The notes: a model not told the origin generated them from the sequence alone. A stretch of 36,328 nt of DNA from Nanobdellota archaeon (GCA_021813435.1 JAKAKR010000014.1:122889-159216), one strand, 5' to 3'. Positions 1 to 8,620 are shown, counted from the first letter of the stretch. Numbers and translations are program-made.

Positions 1-272
1 ATGTAACATTTGCCATAGGGTATCATTTCAATCAACAAGTCGAAATAGCTCCGAAATCAATCAACCATGTGAATCTGGTCAGCTTAGATAGGGATATCAA
101 GGAGTTGATGGTCAGACTGGTGTTGAAGAGAAAGCCGCAAATAACAGACGCAAAGGAATTATGGAAAGAAGTAGAAACTTATGCAGAATACGGAATACAG
201 GTTTTGTACAATTCTTGGAAAGAGAATAATTTCTTGGATATCTATAAGATATTAGAGCGAACTGAAAAGTAA
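1..272 (+). CDS. 3' end of a gene cut by the window edge, function unknown
   Basis: The frame whose first complete codon is at base 3 is open from the window edge to the stop at 270-272. The true start therefore lies outside the window, and the in-frame GTG at 69 is probably internal. The visible 89 residues are mixed alpha/beta and charged, with a helical C-terminus. I do not recognise the family. It lies seven bases before the convergent end of vsr and on the same strand as the methyltransferase, so a restriction endonuclease partner is possible. That rests only on context; no PD-(D/E)XK or HNH motif is visible in the fragment. Confidence 0.55.
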   Translation, partial: VTFAIGYHFNQQVEIAPKSINHVNLVSLDRDIKELMVRLVLKRKPQITDAKELWKEVETYAEYGIQVLYNSWKENNFLDIYKILERTEK

Positions 273-279
273 AGACGAT

Positions 280-681
280 TTACAGTATTCTTAGGATCTT
301 ATTAACAGATGATGGTCTTTTCAATTCATGTTCCCAAATTCTAATAACTTTCCAACCGTGTTTTCTAAGATACCTGACCTGCTCGACATCTCTCTGTTTA
401 TTTCTCTTAATCTTGTTTTTCCAAAATAGAGAATTAGTTTTAGGACTCTCATAACAAACCGGACAACCATGCCAAAAGCATCCATCCACAAATATGCATA
501 TTCTCTTCGAGACGAACACCAAGTCAGGCCGTATATTTGTCTCACTGATTTTATGGTTTATTCTATACTTATAACCTCTTTTAGATAACTCGTGTCGAAG
601 ATATATCTCGGGTTTAGTATTCTTTCCTTTTATTTTGGACATAATTGTGCTTCTTGTATTCTTATCAAATTTGTCAACCAT
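280..681 (-). CDS. vsr: Very short patch repair endonuclease (Vsr)
   Basis: Nicks DNA beside T:G mismatches that arise when 5-methylcytosine deaminates, and so protects the target sites of a cytosine-5 methyltransferase. The 133 residues follow the family closely: an N-terminal region of the type D-K-x-T-R-S-x-x-M, the catalytic metal ligand D53 in PDLVF, then DGCFWHGCPVC at 66-76 with the catalytic/zinc His71 and Cys73, the N-K-x-x-R-D segment near 89-98, and a W-E segment near 116-117. Position 66 is Asp where the E. coli enzyme has His64, a common variant. It is transcribed divergently from the methyltransferase gene at 764, the usual genetic pairing. A TATA-like box at 702-710 lies about 24 bases before the ATG, so the transcript may be leaderless. 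Confidence 0.93.
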   Translation of the reverse strand: MVDKFDKNTRSTIMSKIKGKNTKPEIYLRHELSKRGYKYRINHKISETNIRPDLVFVSKRICIFVDGCFWHGCPVCYESPKTNSLFWKNKIKRNKQRDVEQVRYLRKHGWKVIRIWEHELKRPSSVNKILRIL

Positions 682-695
682 GAACCCATTAAAGC

Positions 696-763
696 GTAAC
701 CTTTATATAATAGTTTTGGTCGATTATATTGTTTTTGTCGATCAGTTTTGGAGGGTGTGATAG
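696..763. promoter_or_regulatory. Divergent vsr/methyltransferase promoter with a direct repeat
   Basis: CTTTATATAA at 701-710 reads as an archaeal TATA box in both directions, about 24 bases from the vsr start. A Shine-Dalgarno-like GGAGGGTG at 750-757 precedes the methyltransferase ATG at 764. Between them two similar segments, TTTTGGTCGATTA and TTTTTGTCGATCA, recur about 20 bases apart and overlap the expected transcription start. They could be an operator for autoregulation, which is inference. Confidence 0.55.
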
Positions 764-2500
764 ATGGGGGATAAGTTGACAGTAGCAGATTTCTTCTGCG
801 GTGCCGGGGGATTTTCAGAAGGTTTTCGACAAGCTGGATTTGATATAGTTTTCGCTGTGGATAATTGGGAACCTGCACGGCAGACTCATAGTTTGAATCA
901 TCCAAATGCCAAACATCCCGGATTGGACTGTGATCATCTTACAAAGGGTGATGTATTGTTGATGACACCAGAATATGTTCTTTATGATATGCCTGATGTA
1001 GATGTCATTATAGGTTCTCCGCCATGTATATCTTTTTCTTCATCTAATAGGGCTGGTAAGGCCGATAAATCATTGGGTGTCGTGTTAATCGAAAAATACT
1101 TGCAGATAATAGCATTAAAAAAATATAAACCAAATCCTAAGGTTCATCTTAAGTATTGGCTTATGGAAAATGTACCCAACTCAAAAGAGCACGTCAAGGA
1201 CAAATATACGTTTAAAATGTTAGGCTTGACCAATGATATTCTGAAGAATCTAAATATCCATAAAAAGGAGACCGAGGTGGCACTAGAAATTGATTTAGAC
1301 GACACCATATTCAATGCGGTTCATTACGGAGTCCCTCAAAACAGATTAAGATTTATCTGTGGCCATTATCCAAAACCCGCTAAGACAACAAGCGAAAAAG
1401 ATAAGTGGGTGAAACTGGGTTATATCATTGATGGATTGAAATCTGGTCAGAAAAAAATTAAGGATCCTAATTATGAGGCCATCATAATTGAGGAGAAAGA
1501 TCTTACGGATCATTATTATGACACTATAATCCCTCCGTTTGAATGGCAGGAAGCAAAAATAAAAAAACAGCAAGCAAGATACTACGGTCGCATGTCGTTT
1601 CCTGAAGACCCGTTGAGACCAAGCAGAACCATAATGGCTACACGATCAGTATTATCCCGAGAATCAATGATTTTGCCAAACGGCTCGCCAGATAATTTTA
1701 GGTCGCCGACCGTCAGAGAGGTTGCCAGTATAATGTCATTTCCAATCACATACCAGTTTCAGGCCAATAATGAAGCATCTAAATATCGTCTTGTAGGAAA
1801 TGCTGTGTGTTCAAAGATGGCGTTCGAATTCGCAAAAGAGATACTCAAGAAAGAGAATAAACGGCTAATTCATAAATATGAATCAAGTGCAGACGTCAGT
1901 AAATTATCTGCCGACTTGAGGAAAAAAAATCCACCTAAAAAAATGCCTCGAGATAAGCATCCAAGAGCCAACTTTGCTGAAATAGTACCTGATTTGAAAT
2001 ATCATAATTTCAGAGTAGAACTTGACAACAACATGCCAAGAATGAATGGCAACAGGATATTGTGGTCTGCATCAATACATCATGCGACAGGAATAGATAG
2101 CATGAAAAAATCAGTACCAAACACAAATAGAATATTGTTATTACTTAATTCATATTCAGATAAAAAAGTGGTTGAAGCATATATTACAAGTGTCAAACAC
2201 GAATTTAACAATAAAATACCTATCGCTAAAGAATTTCAGTCCCAGCATTGTAAAGTCAAAATCGACCATAGATTCTCGACACCTCGATCAGCATTGCAGT
2301 CAGTGAAATCCTTAGTCGACAAACATTTTCCTGAAGAAAAATATGAGATGATTGTTCTAAATAACATCCATAGAAAAAAACAGATAATCAAATTCAATCA
2401 CGGGAAACTTCCGGATGATAACATACCTCTGAGGGTCGTAGCCGCATTATACGCATGTAATTATATCGCAAAATTGACTAGAGGAAAAACACACGGTTAA
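764..2500 (+). CDS. DNA (cytosine-5) methyltransferase with a C-terminal extension
   Basis: Transfers a methyl group from S-adenosylmethionine to C5 of cytosine in a specific DNA site. The family motifs appear in order: motif I FFCGAGGFSEGF (residues 10-21), motif IV GSPPC with catalytic Cys88, motif VI ENVP (135-138), motif VIII QNRLRF (192-197), REVASIMSFP (about 319-328), and motif X around GNAVCSKMAFEFA (about 345-357). The catalytic domain ends near residue 365. About 210 further residues, rich in Lys, Asn and beta-prone stretches, match no domain I know and could contribute to target recognition or another activity. A Shine-Dalgarno-like GGAGGGTG supports the ATG. The divergent vsr gene is the expected partner. 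The target sequence cannot be read from the DNA. Confidence 0.93.
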   Translation: MGDKLTVADFFCGAGGFSEGFRQAGFDIVFAVDNWEPARQTHSLNHPNAKHPGLDCDHLTKGDVLLMTPEYVLYDMPDVDVIIGSPPCISFSSSNRAGKADKSLGVVLIEKYLQIIALKKYKPNPKVHLKYWLMENVPNSKEHVKDKYTFKMLGLTNDILKNLNIHKKETEVALEIDLDDTIFNAVHYGVPQNRLRFICGHYPKPAKTTSEKDKWVKLGYIIDGLKSGQKKIKDPNYEAIIIEEKDLTDHYYDTIIPPFEWQEAKIKKQQARYYGRMSFPEDPLRPSRTIMATRSVLSRESMILPNGSPDNFRSPTVREVASIMSFPITYQFQANNEASKYRLVGNAVCSKMAFEFAKEILKKENKRLIHKYESSADVSKLSADLRKKNPPKKMPRDKHPRANFAEIVPDLKYHNFRVELDNNMPRMNGNRILWSASIHHATGIDSMKKSVPNTNRILLLLNSYSDKKVVEAYITSVKHEFNNKIPIAKEFQSQHCKVKIDHRFSTPRSALQSVKSLVDKHFPEEKYEMIVLNNIHRKKQIIKFNHGKLPDDNIPLRVVAALYACNYIAKLTRGKTHG

Positions 2501-2556
2501 TGATTCTGAGTATCTTTATATACATTCTTTCCCCCGTTTTTCCGCCCAATACCTCA

Positions 2557-5500
2557 TTATTTGTGCTTATTAGGCTCTATTTCCGCCGACTTCTTTGCAG
2601 GAATAGTATTCTTGTTTTTTCGGGGGAAATTGGCGGATAGGAATTGGGGTATGTCTTGTCTTAACATTGTCTGTTTATGGAACTGTTGATATCTGCTTTT
2701 GTAATTGTTGTCTGTCAATATAATGTACAGCTTGTTTTTGTATTTCAGATTGAGGTCATTGATCTTGTTCTCCAGTTCTTTCCTGTTTTTGTCATATCTT
2801 GTTCCTGTCTCTATTTCCAGAGCTATTGTTTCTCCTTTCTTGTTCTTGAATATTATGTCTGCATCCTTGCTTATCTCTATTCGTATCTTTTTTGTATAAT
2901 TCTCTAATTCTTGCTTTATGTTCTGTACAAGAAATGTGTGTCCTATTGATTCTATGTCATTTATTTTCACTATGCATTCTACTTGATTTGATTTCCCTAT
3001 CGGTACGAAATATCCTGCTTTGTATCCGTGATTGAATAGGTAGTTCTTGTCTTCTATATTCAGTTCCTTTCCATAATATAAGCCTCTCTCGATATCTAAC
3101 CCTATGTTTATTTCCTTCCTATCATCCTTCTTTTTTCTCTGTTTTTTGAGTATCTCGTCTGCGTTTGTTGTTATCTGTTCGTGTTCTTTTGGCGATGCAA
3201 TGACTTCTAGTTCTTGATGGTCATTATCCATGATGAGTATGCCTTTTCCTTGTGTTGCTGTCAGCAGATATTCTTTTTCATTCTGTGATAGATGGAAAGT
3301 CCTGACTATTGAATCTATTATTGCAGGCTTTTGCCTCAATAGCAATGTGTATGAAGTGTTAGCCAATGCTGCATGTCCTGCTGGGCTGTTCACCAAATCT
3401 GCGACATCCTGAGTTATTAGCAATAATCCCATGTTGAATTTTCTGCATGTTTTGACAATCTCGAAGATGTATGATGCTTCTTCTGCATGGCCAAGCAGTG
3501 ACCATGCTTCGTCTATGACTAATAATTTCCTTTCCTTATCAGATTTCATCTTCATGAAGACATAGTCTAATATGAGAAACATTATTATCGGTTTTACCTG
3601 TTTAGGCATCTCTCCTATGTTGAAGCAGACAAAATCTTTTTTGAAATCGATACAGCTCTGTTTGTCTAAGAAATTGAATACTCCTTCTGTGTACATATAT
3701 AATCTGTTGATTAATGCTCTGTATGTGACCTTTTCCATCTGGCTGGCTTTCTTGTCCATCTCCTGCAATACTTTGTATAGATCCATCAAAGTAGGTGGAA
3801 TCTTATGATTGTAACTATCTGCATGTATCCCTTTTCTTGCATACGTTTCTGTTATCGCCTTGTCAAGGATGGATTTCTGTATCTCTGTCAATTCTCCGAA
3901 CATTATCTTGAACATGTCCATCAATGCTAATCTCTTTTCAATGAATTCGTGTCCCATTAGGTCAAGAGGGTTTATGATTGTCTCAGAATCCTTGCTTATA
4001 GAGATGAGTTCTCCTTTGCATTGCTTTATCAGTCCTAAATATTCTGTCTGTGGATCTATTACGATGACCTTTGTCCCATTCAATAATTGCCTAGATATCA
4101 ATAATTTAGTGAAATAACTTTTACCGGCTCCTGAAGTGGCCAATATCAAACCGTTTGCGTTGTTTAGTGAGAATATATCCTTCACGAATGGAACCTTATT
4201 CTTATTCAATCCTAACATCACTCCTGTAGGCTCGACTGTCAAGAATGGCGAGGTGAATGGGAAGAATGCACTCAATGCCTTTGTTGCAATATTCCTTTTG
4301 ATTTTCAATTCATCTTTGCCTATAGGCATCATTGATTTATACGCATTGATTTGTCTGAATATGGGTGCTTGCGGTATTATCATTATAGAGTTCAGTTCTG
4401 ATTCTACTTTTTTTGTCAGTAGGTCTAATTCTTCTTTTGTCTTGCCTTTACAGTTGATGTATAATGATACGTTGAATAGTTTCTCATTACCTTTCTGTAA
4501 GTCTTCCAGAACTTTTCTTGTATCATGATATTTTATTTCAAGAGATGGATTGATGGATTTCTTCAATTCTTCTGCATATAAATCAGCACGTTGCTTCTGT
4601 AATTCCTTATTGAGCATTATCATCATGCTATCTATAGGAAAGGGCTCGATATGGATAGAGATATCAAAATCATCATTGCTTGAGATGATTTTATCAAGAA
4701 AACCAGATTCTACATTTCTAGGATATCCGACAGCTGAGACCACTCTAGAAAACTTTTCATTGACCTTGAAATAGTCGACAGAATCCAATATCTCATCTGG
4801 AGCGATTAGATAATGGACTCCGTTATCTATGTTTTCTTGTGGTTTTCTTTTTACTCCGTCATTATTGAAGAATAAGAATATCTTCTTCACAAGCTCAGCA
4901 TCGTCCAATCTTTTTATTTTCAATCCAAGCCCAGTCAGTTTATCAGTGCATATCTTGCATTGGATGTCCAGATCAGATTGTTTGGGGATTATAAGATAGA
5001 AATCTCTTGTACGCATATTGTTCTTCTTTATGGTGTCTTCCATAAATTCCTTGAAATCTTCATACATCTTCTTATCGTGAACCCTTTTCTTAAGGATCTT
5101 GAAATAATTCTCTAAATTTAGAGTGCTAGTTGTTACAATCAGTTGCACAGGGAAATCAAGACTGTTGAGAAACTTTTGGAATCCTACAATTATGGATTCT
5201 TGATCAGTATTCTCCTTTATATTGAAATTTATTGGAGTTATCTGCAATATAGCAATATCCTTGTCAGTCTTGACTATATCATTCTCTATCTTTGTGATCC
5301 CTAATAATTGAACCATCTTAGGAGACATCAAAGAAGCATACCTAAAGCTGAAAAAGAACATGAACCTCTTGAACCATATGCTGATATCGAAGAAGATGAA
5401 TCCTACACCAATCAATCCAACAAATATGGCAAAAGTAATCCTAGTCACCAGATCCATCTTTCTGGTCAAAACCCATGCTATTATGCTCAGAAACAGTATA

Positions 5501-5580
5501 GCCCAACCTAACTGAGGGAAGGTAAGACCGAACATGATCTTCTCCTTGTGCTGCAACTGTTGAGGTATCTCATAAGCCAT
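2557..5580 (-). CDS. virB4: VirB3/PrgI-VirB4 fusion ATPase with C-terminal nuclease-like domain
   Basis: Likely motor ATPase of a type IV secretion-like machine at the cytoplasmic membrane. Residues 1-95 form a PrgI/VirB3-like module with two membrane segments (about 24-38 and 48-66). Residues 100-440 correspond to the VirB4 N-terminal region. The ATPase core has Walker A SGAGKS (483-488), Walker B LLVIDEAW (686-693) and the LLITQD segment (719-725). After a Lys-rich linker (812-823) lie about 180 extra residues with ADIIF (907-911) and ALEIETG (920-926), in the spacing of a PD-(D/E)XK fold. The last Lys is replaced by Glu, so nuclease activity is uncertain. It is downstream of the pilin-like and TrbL-like genes and has its own promoter, with a TATA box about 26 bases before ATG. 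No relaxase or VirD4 coupling protein is seen here. Confidence 0.88.
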   Translation of the reverse strand: MAYEIPQQLQHKEKIMFGLTFPQLGWAILFLSIIAWVLTRKMDLVTRITFAIFVGLIGVGFIFFDISIWFKRFMFFFSFRYASLMSPKMVQLLGITKIENDIVKTDKDIAILQITPINFNIKENTDQESIIVGFQKFLNSLDFPVQLIVTTSTLNLENYFKILKKRVHDKKMYEDFKEFMEDTIKKNNMRTRDFYLIIPKQSDLDIQCKICTDKLTGLGLKIKRLDDAELVKKIFLFFNNDGVKRKPQENIDNGVHYLIAPDEILDSVDYFKVNEKFSRVVSAVGYPRNVESGFLDKIISSNDDFDISIHIEPFPIDSMMIMLNKELQKQRADLYAEELKKSINPSLEIKYHDTRKVLEDLQKGNEKLFNVSLYINCKGKTKEELDLLTKKVESELNSIMIIPQAPIFRQINAYKSMMPIGKDELKIKRNIATKALSAFFPFTSPFLTVEPTGVMLGLNKNKVPFVKDIFSLNNANGLILATSGAGKSYFTKLLISRQLLNGTKVIVIDPQTEYLGLIKQCKGELISISKDSETIINPLDLMGHEFIEKRLALMDMFKIMFGELTEIQKSILDKAITETYARKGIHADSYNHKIPPTLMDLYKVLQEMDKKASQMEKVTYRALINRLYMYTEGVFNFLDKQSCIDFKKDFVCFNIGEMPKQVKPIIMFLILDYVFMKMKSDKERKLLVIDEAWSLLGHAEEASYIFEIVKTCRKFNMGLLLITQDVADLVNSPAGHAALANTSYTLLLRQKPAIIDSIVRTFHLSQNEKEYLLTATQGKGILIMDNDHQELEVIASPKEHEQITTNADEILKKQRKKKDDRKEINIGLDIERGLYYGKELNIEDKNYLFNHGYKAGYFVPIGKSNQVECIVKINDIESIGHTFLVQNIKQELENYTKKIRIEISKDADIIFKNKKGETIALEIETGTRYDKNRKELENKINDLNLKYKNKLYIILTDNNYKSRYQQFHKQTMLRQDIPQFLSANFPRKNKNTIPAKKSAEIEPNKHK

Positions 5581-5600
5581 AATAAGAAATAGGCTTATTT

Positions 5601-5625
5601 AGTATATAAATGGAACTCGGAGAAA
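5601..5625 (-). promoter_or_regulatory. Promoter of the VirB4-like gene with shared 13-bp upstream element
   Basis: Read on the minus strand, a TATA box (TTTATATA) lies about 26 bases before the ATG at 5580. Directly upstream of it, where a BRE or regulator site would be, is TTTCTCCGAGTTC (5613-5625). The identical 13 bases occur on the same strand at 8547-8559, ahead of the first gene of the cluster. Confidence 0.6.
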
Positions 5626-5627
5626 TA

Positions 5628-5972
5628 CTAAAAATTGCTGACTGACTTAACAGAAACTCCTACATAAATTAATACTCCTGTAACCACAGCAGCAAGTACA
5701 AAGAACCAGAAGGGATGTTCAGTTAATAGCCAGTAAAGAAAATTTCCTCCTGTAACTTTAACGGTATCTTTTGGATCGGGGATGTTATTTACTGTATTGA
5801 CAACATTCCCAGTTACGCCGCTAGTATCAGTTTTAGCTACTTCGGTAGTGACTTGAGTGGTTGCGCTATTTAAAGCAGGCATTACCAATGAGTAAATTAC
5901 CATTCCAAAGAAAGCTACAACTACTGCGCTGAACATTGTCCAAAAAAGCACCTTTCCGCTTTTATCGTGCAT
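5628..5972 (-). CDS. Small two-TM membrane protein of the T4SS-like cluster
   Basis: 114 residues with a membrane segment at about 9-32, a Thr/Val-rich polar loop (35-80) and a second membrane segment at about 88-108, ending in a short polar tail. No family is recognised. It sits between the TrbL-like gene (39 bases upstream) and the VirB4-like gene (47 bases downstream), all on the minus strand. That places it in the secretion cluster, perhaps as a structural subunit of the membrane channel. The start codon is the first ATG and has no good Shine-Dalgarno. A perfect dyad TTCTCGAGAA lies 14-23 bases upstream (5986-5995). Confidence 0.75.
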   Translation of the reverse strand: MHDKSGKVLFWTMFSAVVVAFFGMVIYSLVMPALNSATTQVTTEVAKTDTSGVTGNVVNTVNNIPDPKDTVKVTGGNFLYWLLTEHPFWFFVLAAVVTGVLIYVGVSVKSVSNF

Positions 5973-6011
5973 AAGGTGCTGAATTTTCTCGAGAATAAAA
6001 ATTTTATCAAT

Positions 6012-8018
6012 TTAAGTCATTGCTATGTATTTTATTGCTTCTGTCATCTGTCCTGCTGAGCTGTCTATCCCTGTCTTTGTTATTATGTGCCATGCTAGGA
6101 TTAGCGTTATTAGGTCGACTATCAGCAAACATGCTATCATTATTAGTATCTTGAAGTTCTGGAACATCGCTATGTCTAGGAACTTGGAACAGGCCAATAT
6201 TACCACTGCATCCAGTACGGTCACAAAGATCATCATCCCTAGGAGGTTTAAGATTAGTTTTCCATAGCTTTTGAGTGGTGGTATGAAGTAACAGAATAAT
6301 CCTATAGGAAAGAATATGACCCCAATACAGACAGCTAAATATCTGATTGTCAGGTATAACACAGTAGCCACTAGTACTAAAACATATACTAATGTGAATA
6401 TGAAATCCAGTCCGACGTTTGTGATATTGTCAGCTGTCAACTGAAAGAACGTCGGATCTGTTATTGACAGTATGGCTGTTGTTGTAATCGAGCCTATGTC
6501 CAGTATCAGTTGATACAGATAAAATGATCCTTGGATTAGCACTATCATTAAAACAGTGTTTTTCAGCCATTCTTTGGCCATCTCTCTTCTGACAACACTA
6601 TGCCCCGCGAATAGGAATTGGAATCCTGAGTATATCAATAAGAAGCTGTAGAATATGCTTATGCAATAGACTATTATCGCCCATATGTTGATGAACATAT
6701 CGATGTTCGGAGCATTGCTTAAGAGATTCTTGAATAATTCTAATAACGGTTGCAGCGGTGCATTGATAAGATTAGTAAGGAAATCAAATATTGCTTGTGG
6801 GATGCAGCTTGCAAGATTTGTCAATCCACAATCTGCTGCACTGACGTTTGGTATGACGACAATGGCTAAGATTATTATGAATGCATATCTAGTCCAATAA
6901 TGTTTTACTCCTTTGTACATCATGTATAATATGAAAATCAATACGGCAATCATGAATAATAAGGTCAGGTTTGGAGTGATGCCTAGGGCAGCTATCGGCT
7001 GTTCTTGTGTGATATTTTCTGAACAGGTCTTTGTTGTTTGATAGAAGAAATTGTAGCCTGTTATCTCGCAATTTGATGCGTCAGATACATAGAATGTATT
7101 GTTGCTATAATACATGTTATTTATCTCTATTTTCTTGTTTTTGACTGCTTCTAGTTGTAATAAGTAATATGGTGATTTCTTGAAGGTTGCATAATATTCG
7201 AATTCATTCTCTGAATATGAAGAATTCCCTAGGTGTAATGATATGCTTGTGGTTTGGTCTTTTGATAGTTCTCCTCTTGTTGTATTGTGATAAATTCCTG
7301 TGATGACTGCATCAAAGGTCATGTTCTGATTATCATATTTCAAATTTTGCGTATCTTGGATGCTTAAGATTTCTGGATAATATTCTGTCTTGTCATAATC
7401 ACATTCAGTCACAAGATATCCGTTATCATAGTAACTGATCCATTCATAATAATCTGCCTTGACAGTTACAGTTATGTCTAATGTTGATTTGATTGTTGTA
7501 TCATTTGTTACTTCTATGTCGAGCTTTTTTGTATTTCCTTGATATAGTTCATTTGAATATATCTTGAAAGTTTGTGATTCGCTATTTTTGGAATAATATA
7601 TCTTACATGTTTGTCCGGCTTGTTTTTTATTGCTGGAGTAATCTGGCGGGATCTGTATATTATAATCATATTCTGTTCGTACATTAATAATGCTTGGAAC
7701 AAAGGTGTTGTTCTCGTAGATTATTGAGGGATTCACGTCTATAATACTTATCCATGCATTTTTTATATAGTTCCGAGAGTATGTGCTTGTGTCTATCGGT
7801 GCATTAGTTATCTGTATTCTAGAATTATATGATTCAATAGAATTGAAATCTGGATATGTATGATTTGTATAGATGAGATTAGCGATCATATCCTCGTTTG
7901 TATCATTCAATGCTATGCAATTGTCCTTATTGATTCCTGTAAATAGATTACAATTATAGGCCATAACACTAGGCAAGAGAAGAATTATTCCTAGTGCTAT
8001 GGCTATAAAGGGTTTCAT
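6012..8018 (-). CDS. VirB6/TrbL-like polytopic membrane protein with large external domain
   Basis: Probable inner channel component of a type IV secretion-like system. A signal peptide (residues 1-20, ending SVMA) is followed by about 320 residues of Asn/Tyr/Ser-rich, beta-prone sequence with several N-glycosylation sequons and paired Cys, likely external. A membrane segment follows near 350-366. After about 380 comes a second hydrophobic segment ending IPNVSA, which itself looks like a signal peptide, then at least five further membrane helices to the C-terminus. A stretch of the type SGFQFLFAG, basic residues, AKEW and a long helix echoes the VirB2-like pilin encoded just upstream. Its ATG overlaps the pilin stop (ATGA, 8015-8018), so translation is probably coupled. 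The family assignment rests on topology and context, not on signature residues. Confidence 0.75.
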   Translation of the reverse strand: MKPFIAIALGIILLLPSVMAYNCNLFTGINKDNCIALNDTNEDMIANLIYTNHTYPDFNSIESYNSRIQITNAPIDTSTYSRNYIKNAWISIIDVNPSIIYENNTFVPSIINVRTEYDYNIQIPPDYSSNKKQAGQTCKIYYSKNSESQTFKIYSNELYQGNTKKLDIEVTNDTTIKSTLDITVTVKADYYEWISYYDNGYLVTECDYDKTEYYPEILSIQDTQNLKYDNQNMTFDAVITGIYHNTTRGELSKDQTTSISLHLGNSSYSENEFEYYATFKKSPYYLLQLEAVKNKKIEINNMYYSNNTFYVSDASNCEITGYNFFYQTTKTCSENITQEQPIAALGITPNLTLLFMIAVLIFILYMMYKGVKHYWTRYAFIIILAIVVIPNVSAADCGLTNLASCIPQAIFDFLTNLINAPLQPLLELFKNLLSNAPNIDMFINIWAIIVYCISIFYSFLLIYSGFQFLFAGHSVVRREMAKEWLKNTVLMIVLIQGSFYLYQLILDIGSITTTAILSITDPTFFQLTADNITNVGLDFIFTLVYVLVLVATVLYLTIRYLAVCIGVIFFPIGLFCYFIPPLKSYGKLILNLLGMMIFVTVLDAVVILACSKFLDIAMFQNFKILIMIACLLIVDLITLILAWHIITKTGIDSSAGQMTEAIKYIAMT

Positions 8019-8341
8019 CCTACGATGAATTGCACAACCAAGGGGGCTACCCAGATTATTATCAGTCCGATAATAATGTATGTAGCCATAAGTTTAGCCT
8101 GCTCTCTCTTGGCTTGATCCGTGCCATTCATGATGAAACTCACTCCAGCAAAGACTAAAAACACTACAGCAATTGCTGTGGCAGCATATTTGACGAAATT
8201 ATATATCTTCATTACTGGAGATAATATCTGGTCAAATGTTGCCTTGTCTTGCGCTGAAATGGTCTGATTGAAGTCCACGGCTGCAACCATTGTAGGGAAC
8301 ACTACTAATGCCAATATTGCCAGCAATATTGCGGTTTTCAT
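8015..8341 (-). CDS. VirB2/TrbC-like pilin or channel protein
   Basis: 108 residues. A signal peptide (1-20, ending TMVAA) is followed by a short amphipathic region and two membrane helices (about 46-68 and 84-105) joined by a basic loop containing D-Q-A-K-R-E-Q-A-K. This is the layout of VirB2/TrbC-type pilins. The start at 8341 is chosen because GGAGGTG lies directly upstream at good spacing and the signal peptide begins there; longer in-frame starts would add a Cys-rich leader without a signal. It begins two bases after the stop of the zinc-finger-like gene and overlaps the TrbL-like gene by four bases, so it is the second gene of an operon. Confidence 0.8.
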   Translation of the reverse strand: MKTAILLAILALVVFPTMVAAVDFNQTISAQDKATFDQILSPVMKIYNFVKYAATAIAVVFLVFAGVSFIMNGTDQAKREQAKLMATYIIIGLIIIWVAPLVVQFIVG

Positions 8342-8343
8342 GG

Positions 8344-8535
8344 TTAATGCACCTCCTTCTGGTTTACACAGTTCTGGGACAACATGTCCGCATACTCCTC
8401 TAGAGAGCCATACTTCCATTCGAGGAAATCCTTGCAAGAAGAGCAAAATTTCTCATCCTTTGCACGATTCCTCATGTTCTTTCCACACATCCGACATTTC
8501 TTGTTGATTACCATAAAACCAATAGAATCAGGCAT
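8344..8535 (-). CDS. Small Cys-rich zinc-finger-like protein leading the T4SS-like operon
   Basis: 63 residues from the ATG at 8535. Two CxxC-type pairs (CRMC near residue 14 and CSSC near 31), separated by a basic loop, suggest a zinc ribbon. An acidic helical tail follows (EWKYGSLEEYADML). It may be a DNA-binding regulator of the operon, by analogy with small zinc proteins of mobile elements; this is inference. Its stop lies two bases before the pilin start. The start is supported by a minus-strand TATA box near 8590-8600 and by the shared 13-bp element 12 bases upstream. An ATG at 8514 is an alternative. Confidence 0.65.
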   Translation of the reverse strand: MPDSIGFMVINKKCRMCGKNMRNRAKDEKFCSSCKDFLEWKYGSLEEYADMLSQNCVNQKEVH

Positions 8536-8546
8536 ATTGATAATCA

Positions 8547-8601
8547 GAACTCGGAGAAACGATAACGCAGAGAATACAAAAAACATAATATTTATAATCG
8601 A
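8547..8601. promoter_or_regulatory. Bidirectional promoter between the T4SS-like operon and the nuclease operon
   Basis: The AT-rich core AATATTTATAATCG (8588-8601) reads as a TATA box on both strands. It is about 25-30 bases before the GTG start at 8621 and about 60 bases before the leftward ATG at 8535. On the minus strand TTTCTCCGAGTTC (8547-8559) lies between this box and the start codon. It is identical to the element at the VirB4 promoter. Confidence 0.55.
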
Positions 8602-8620
8602 ATAGTGCCAAGTATACATA

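Noticed and set aside
8342-8446. Longer N-terminus for the VirB2-like pilin (start at 8446)
   Set aside because: It would place about 35 residues before the signal peptide and overlap the Cys-rich gene; the ribosome site fits only 8341.
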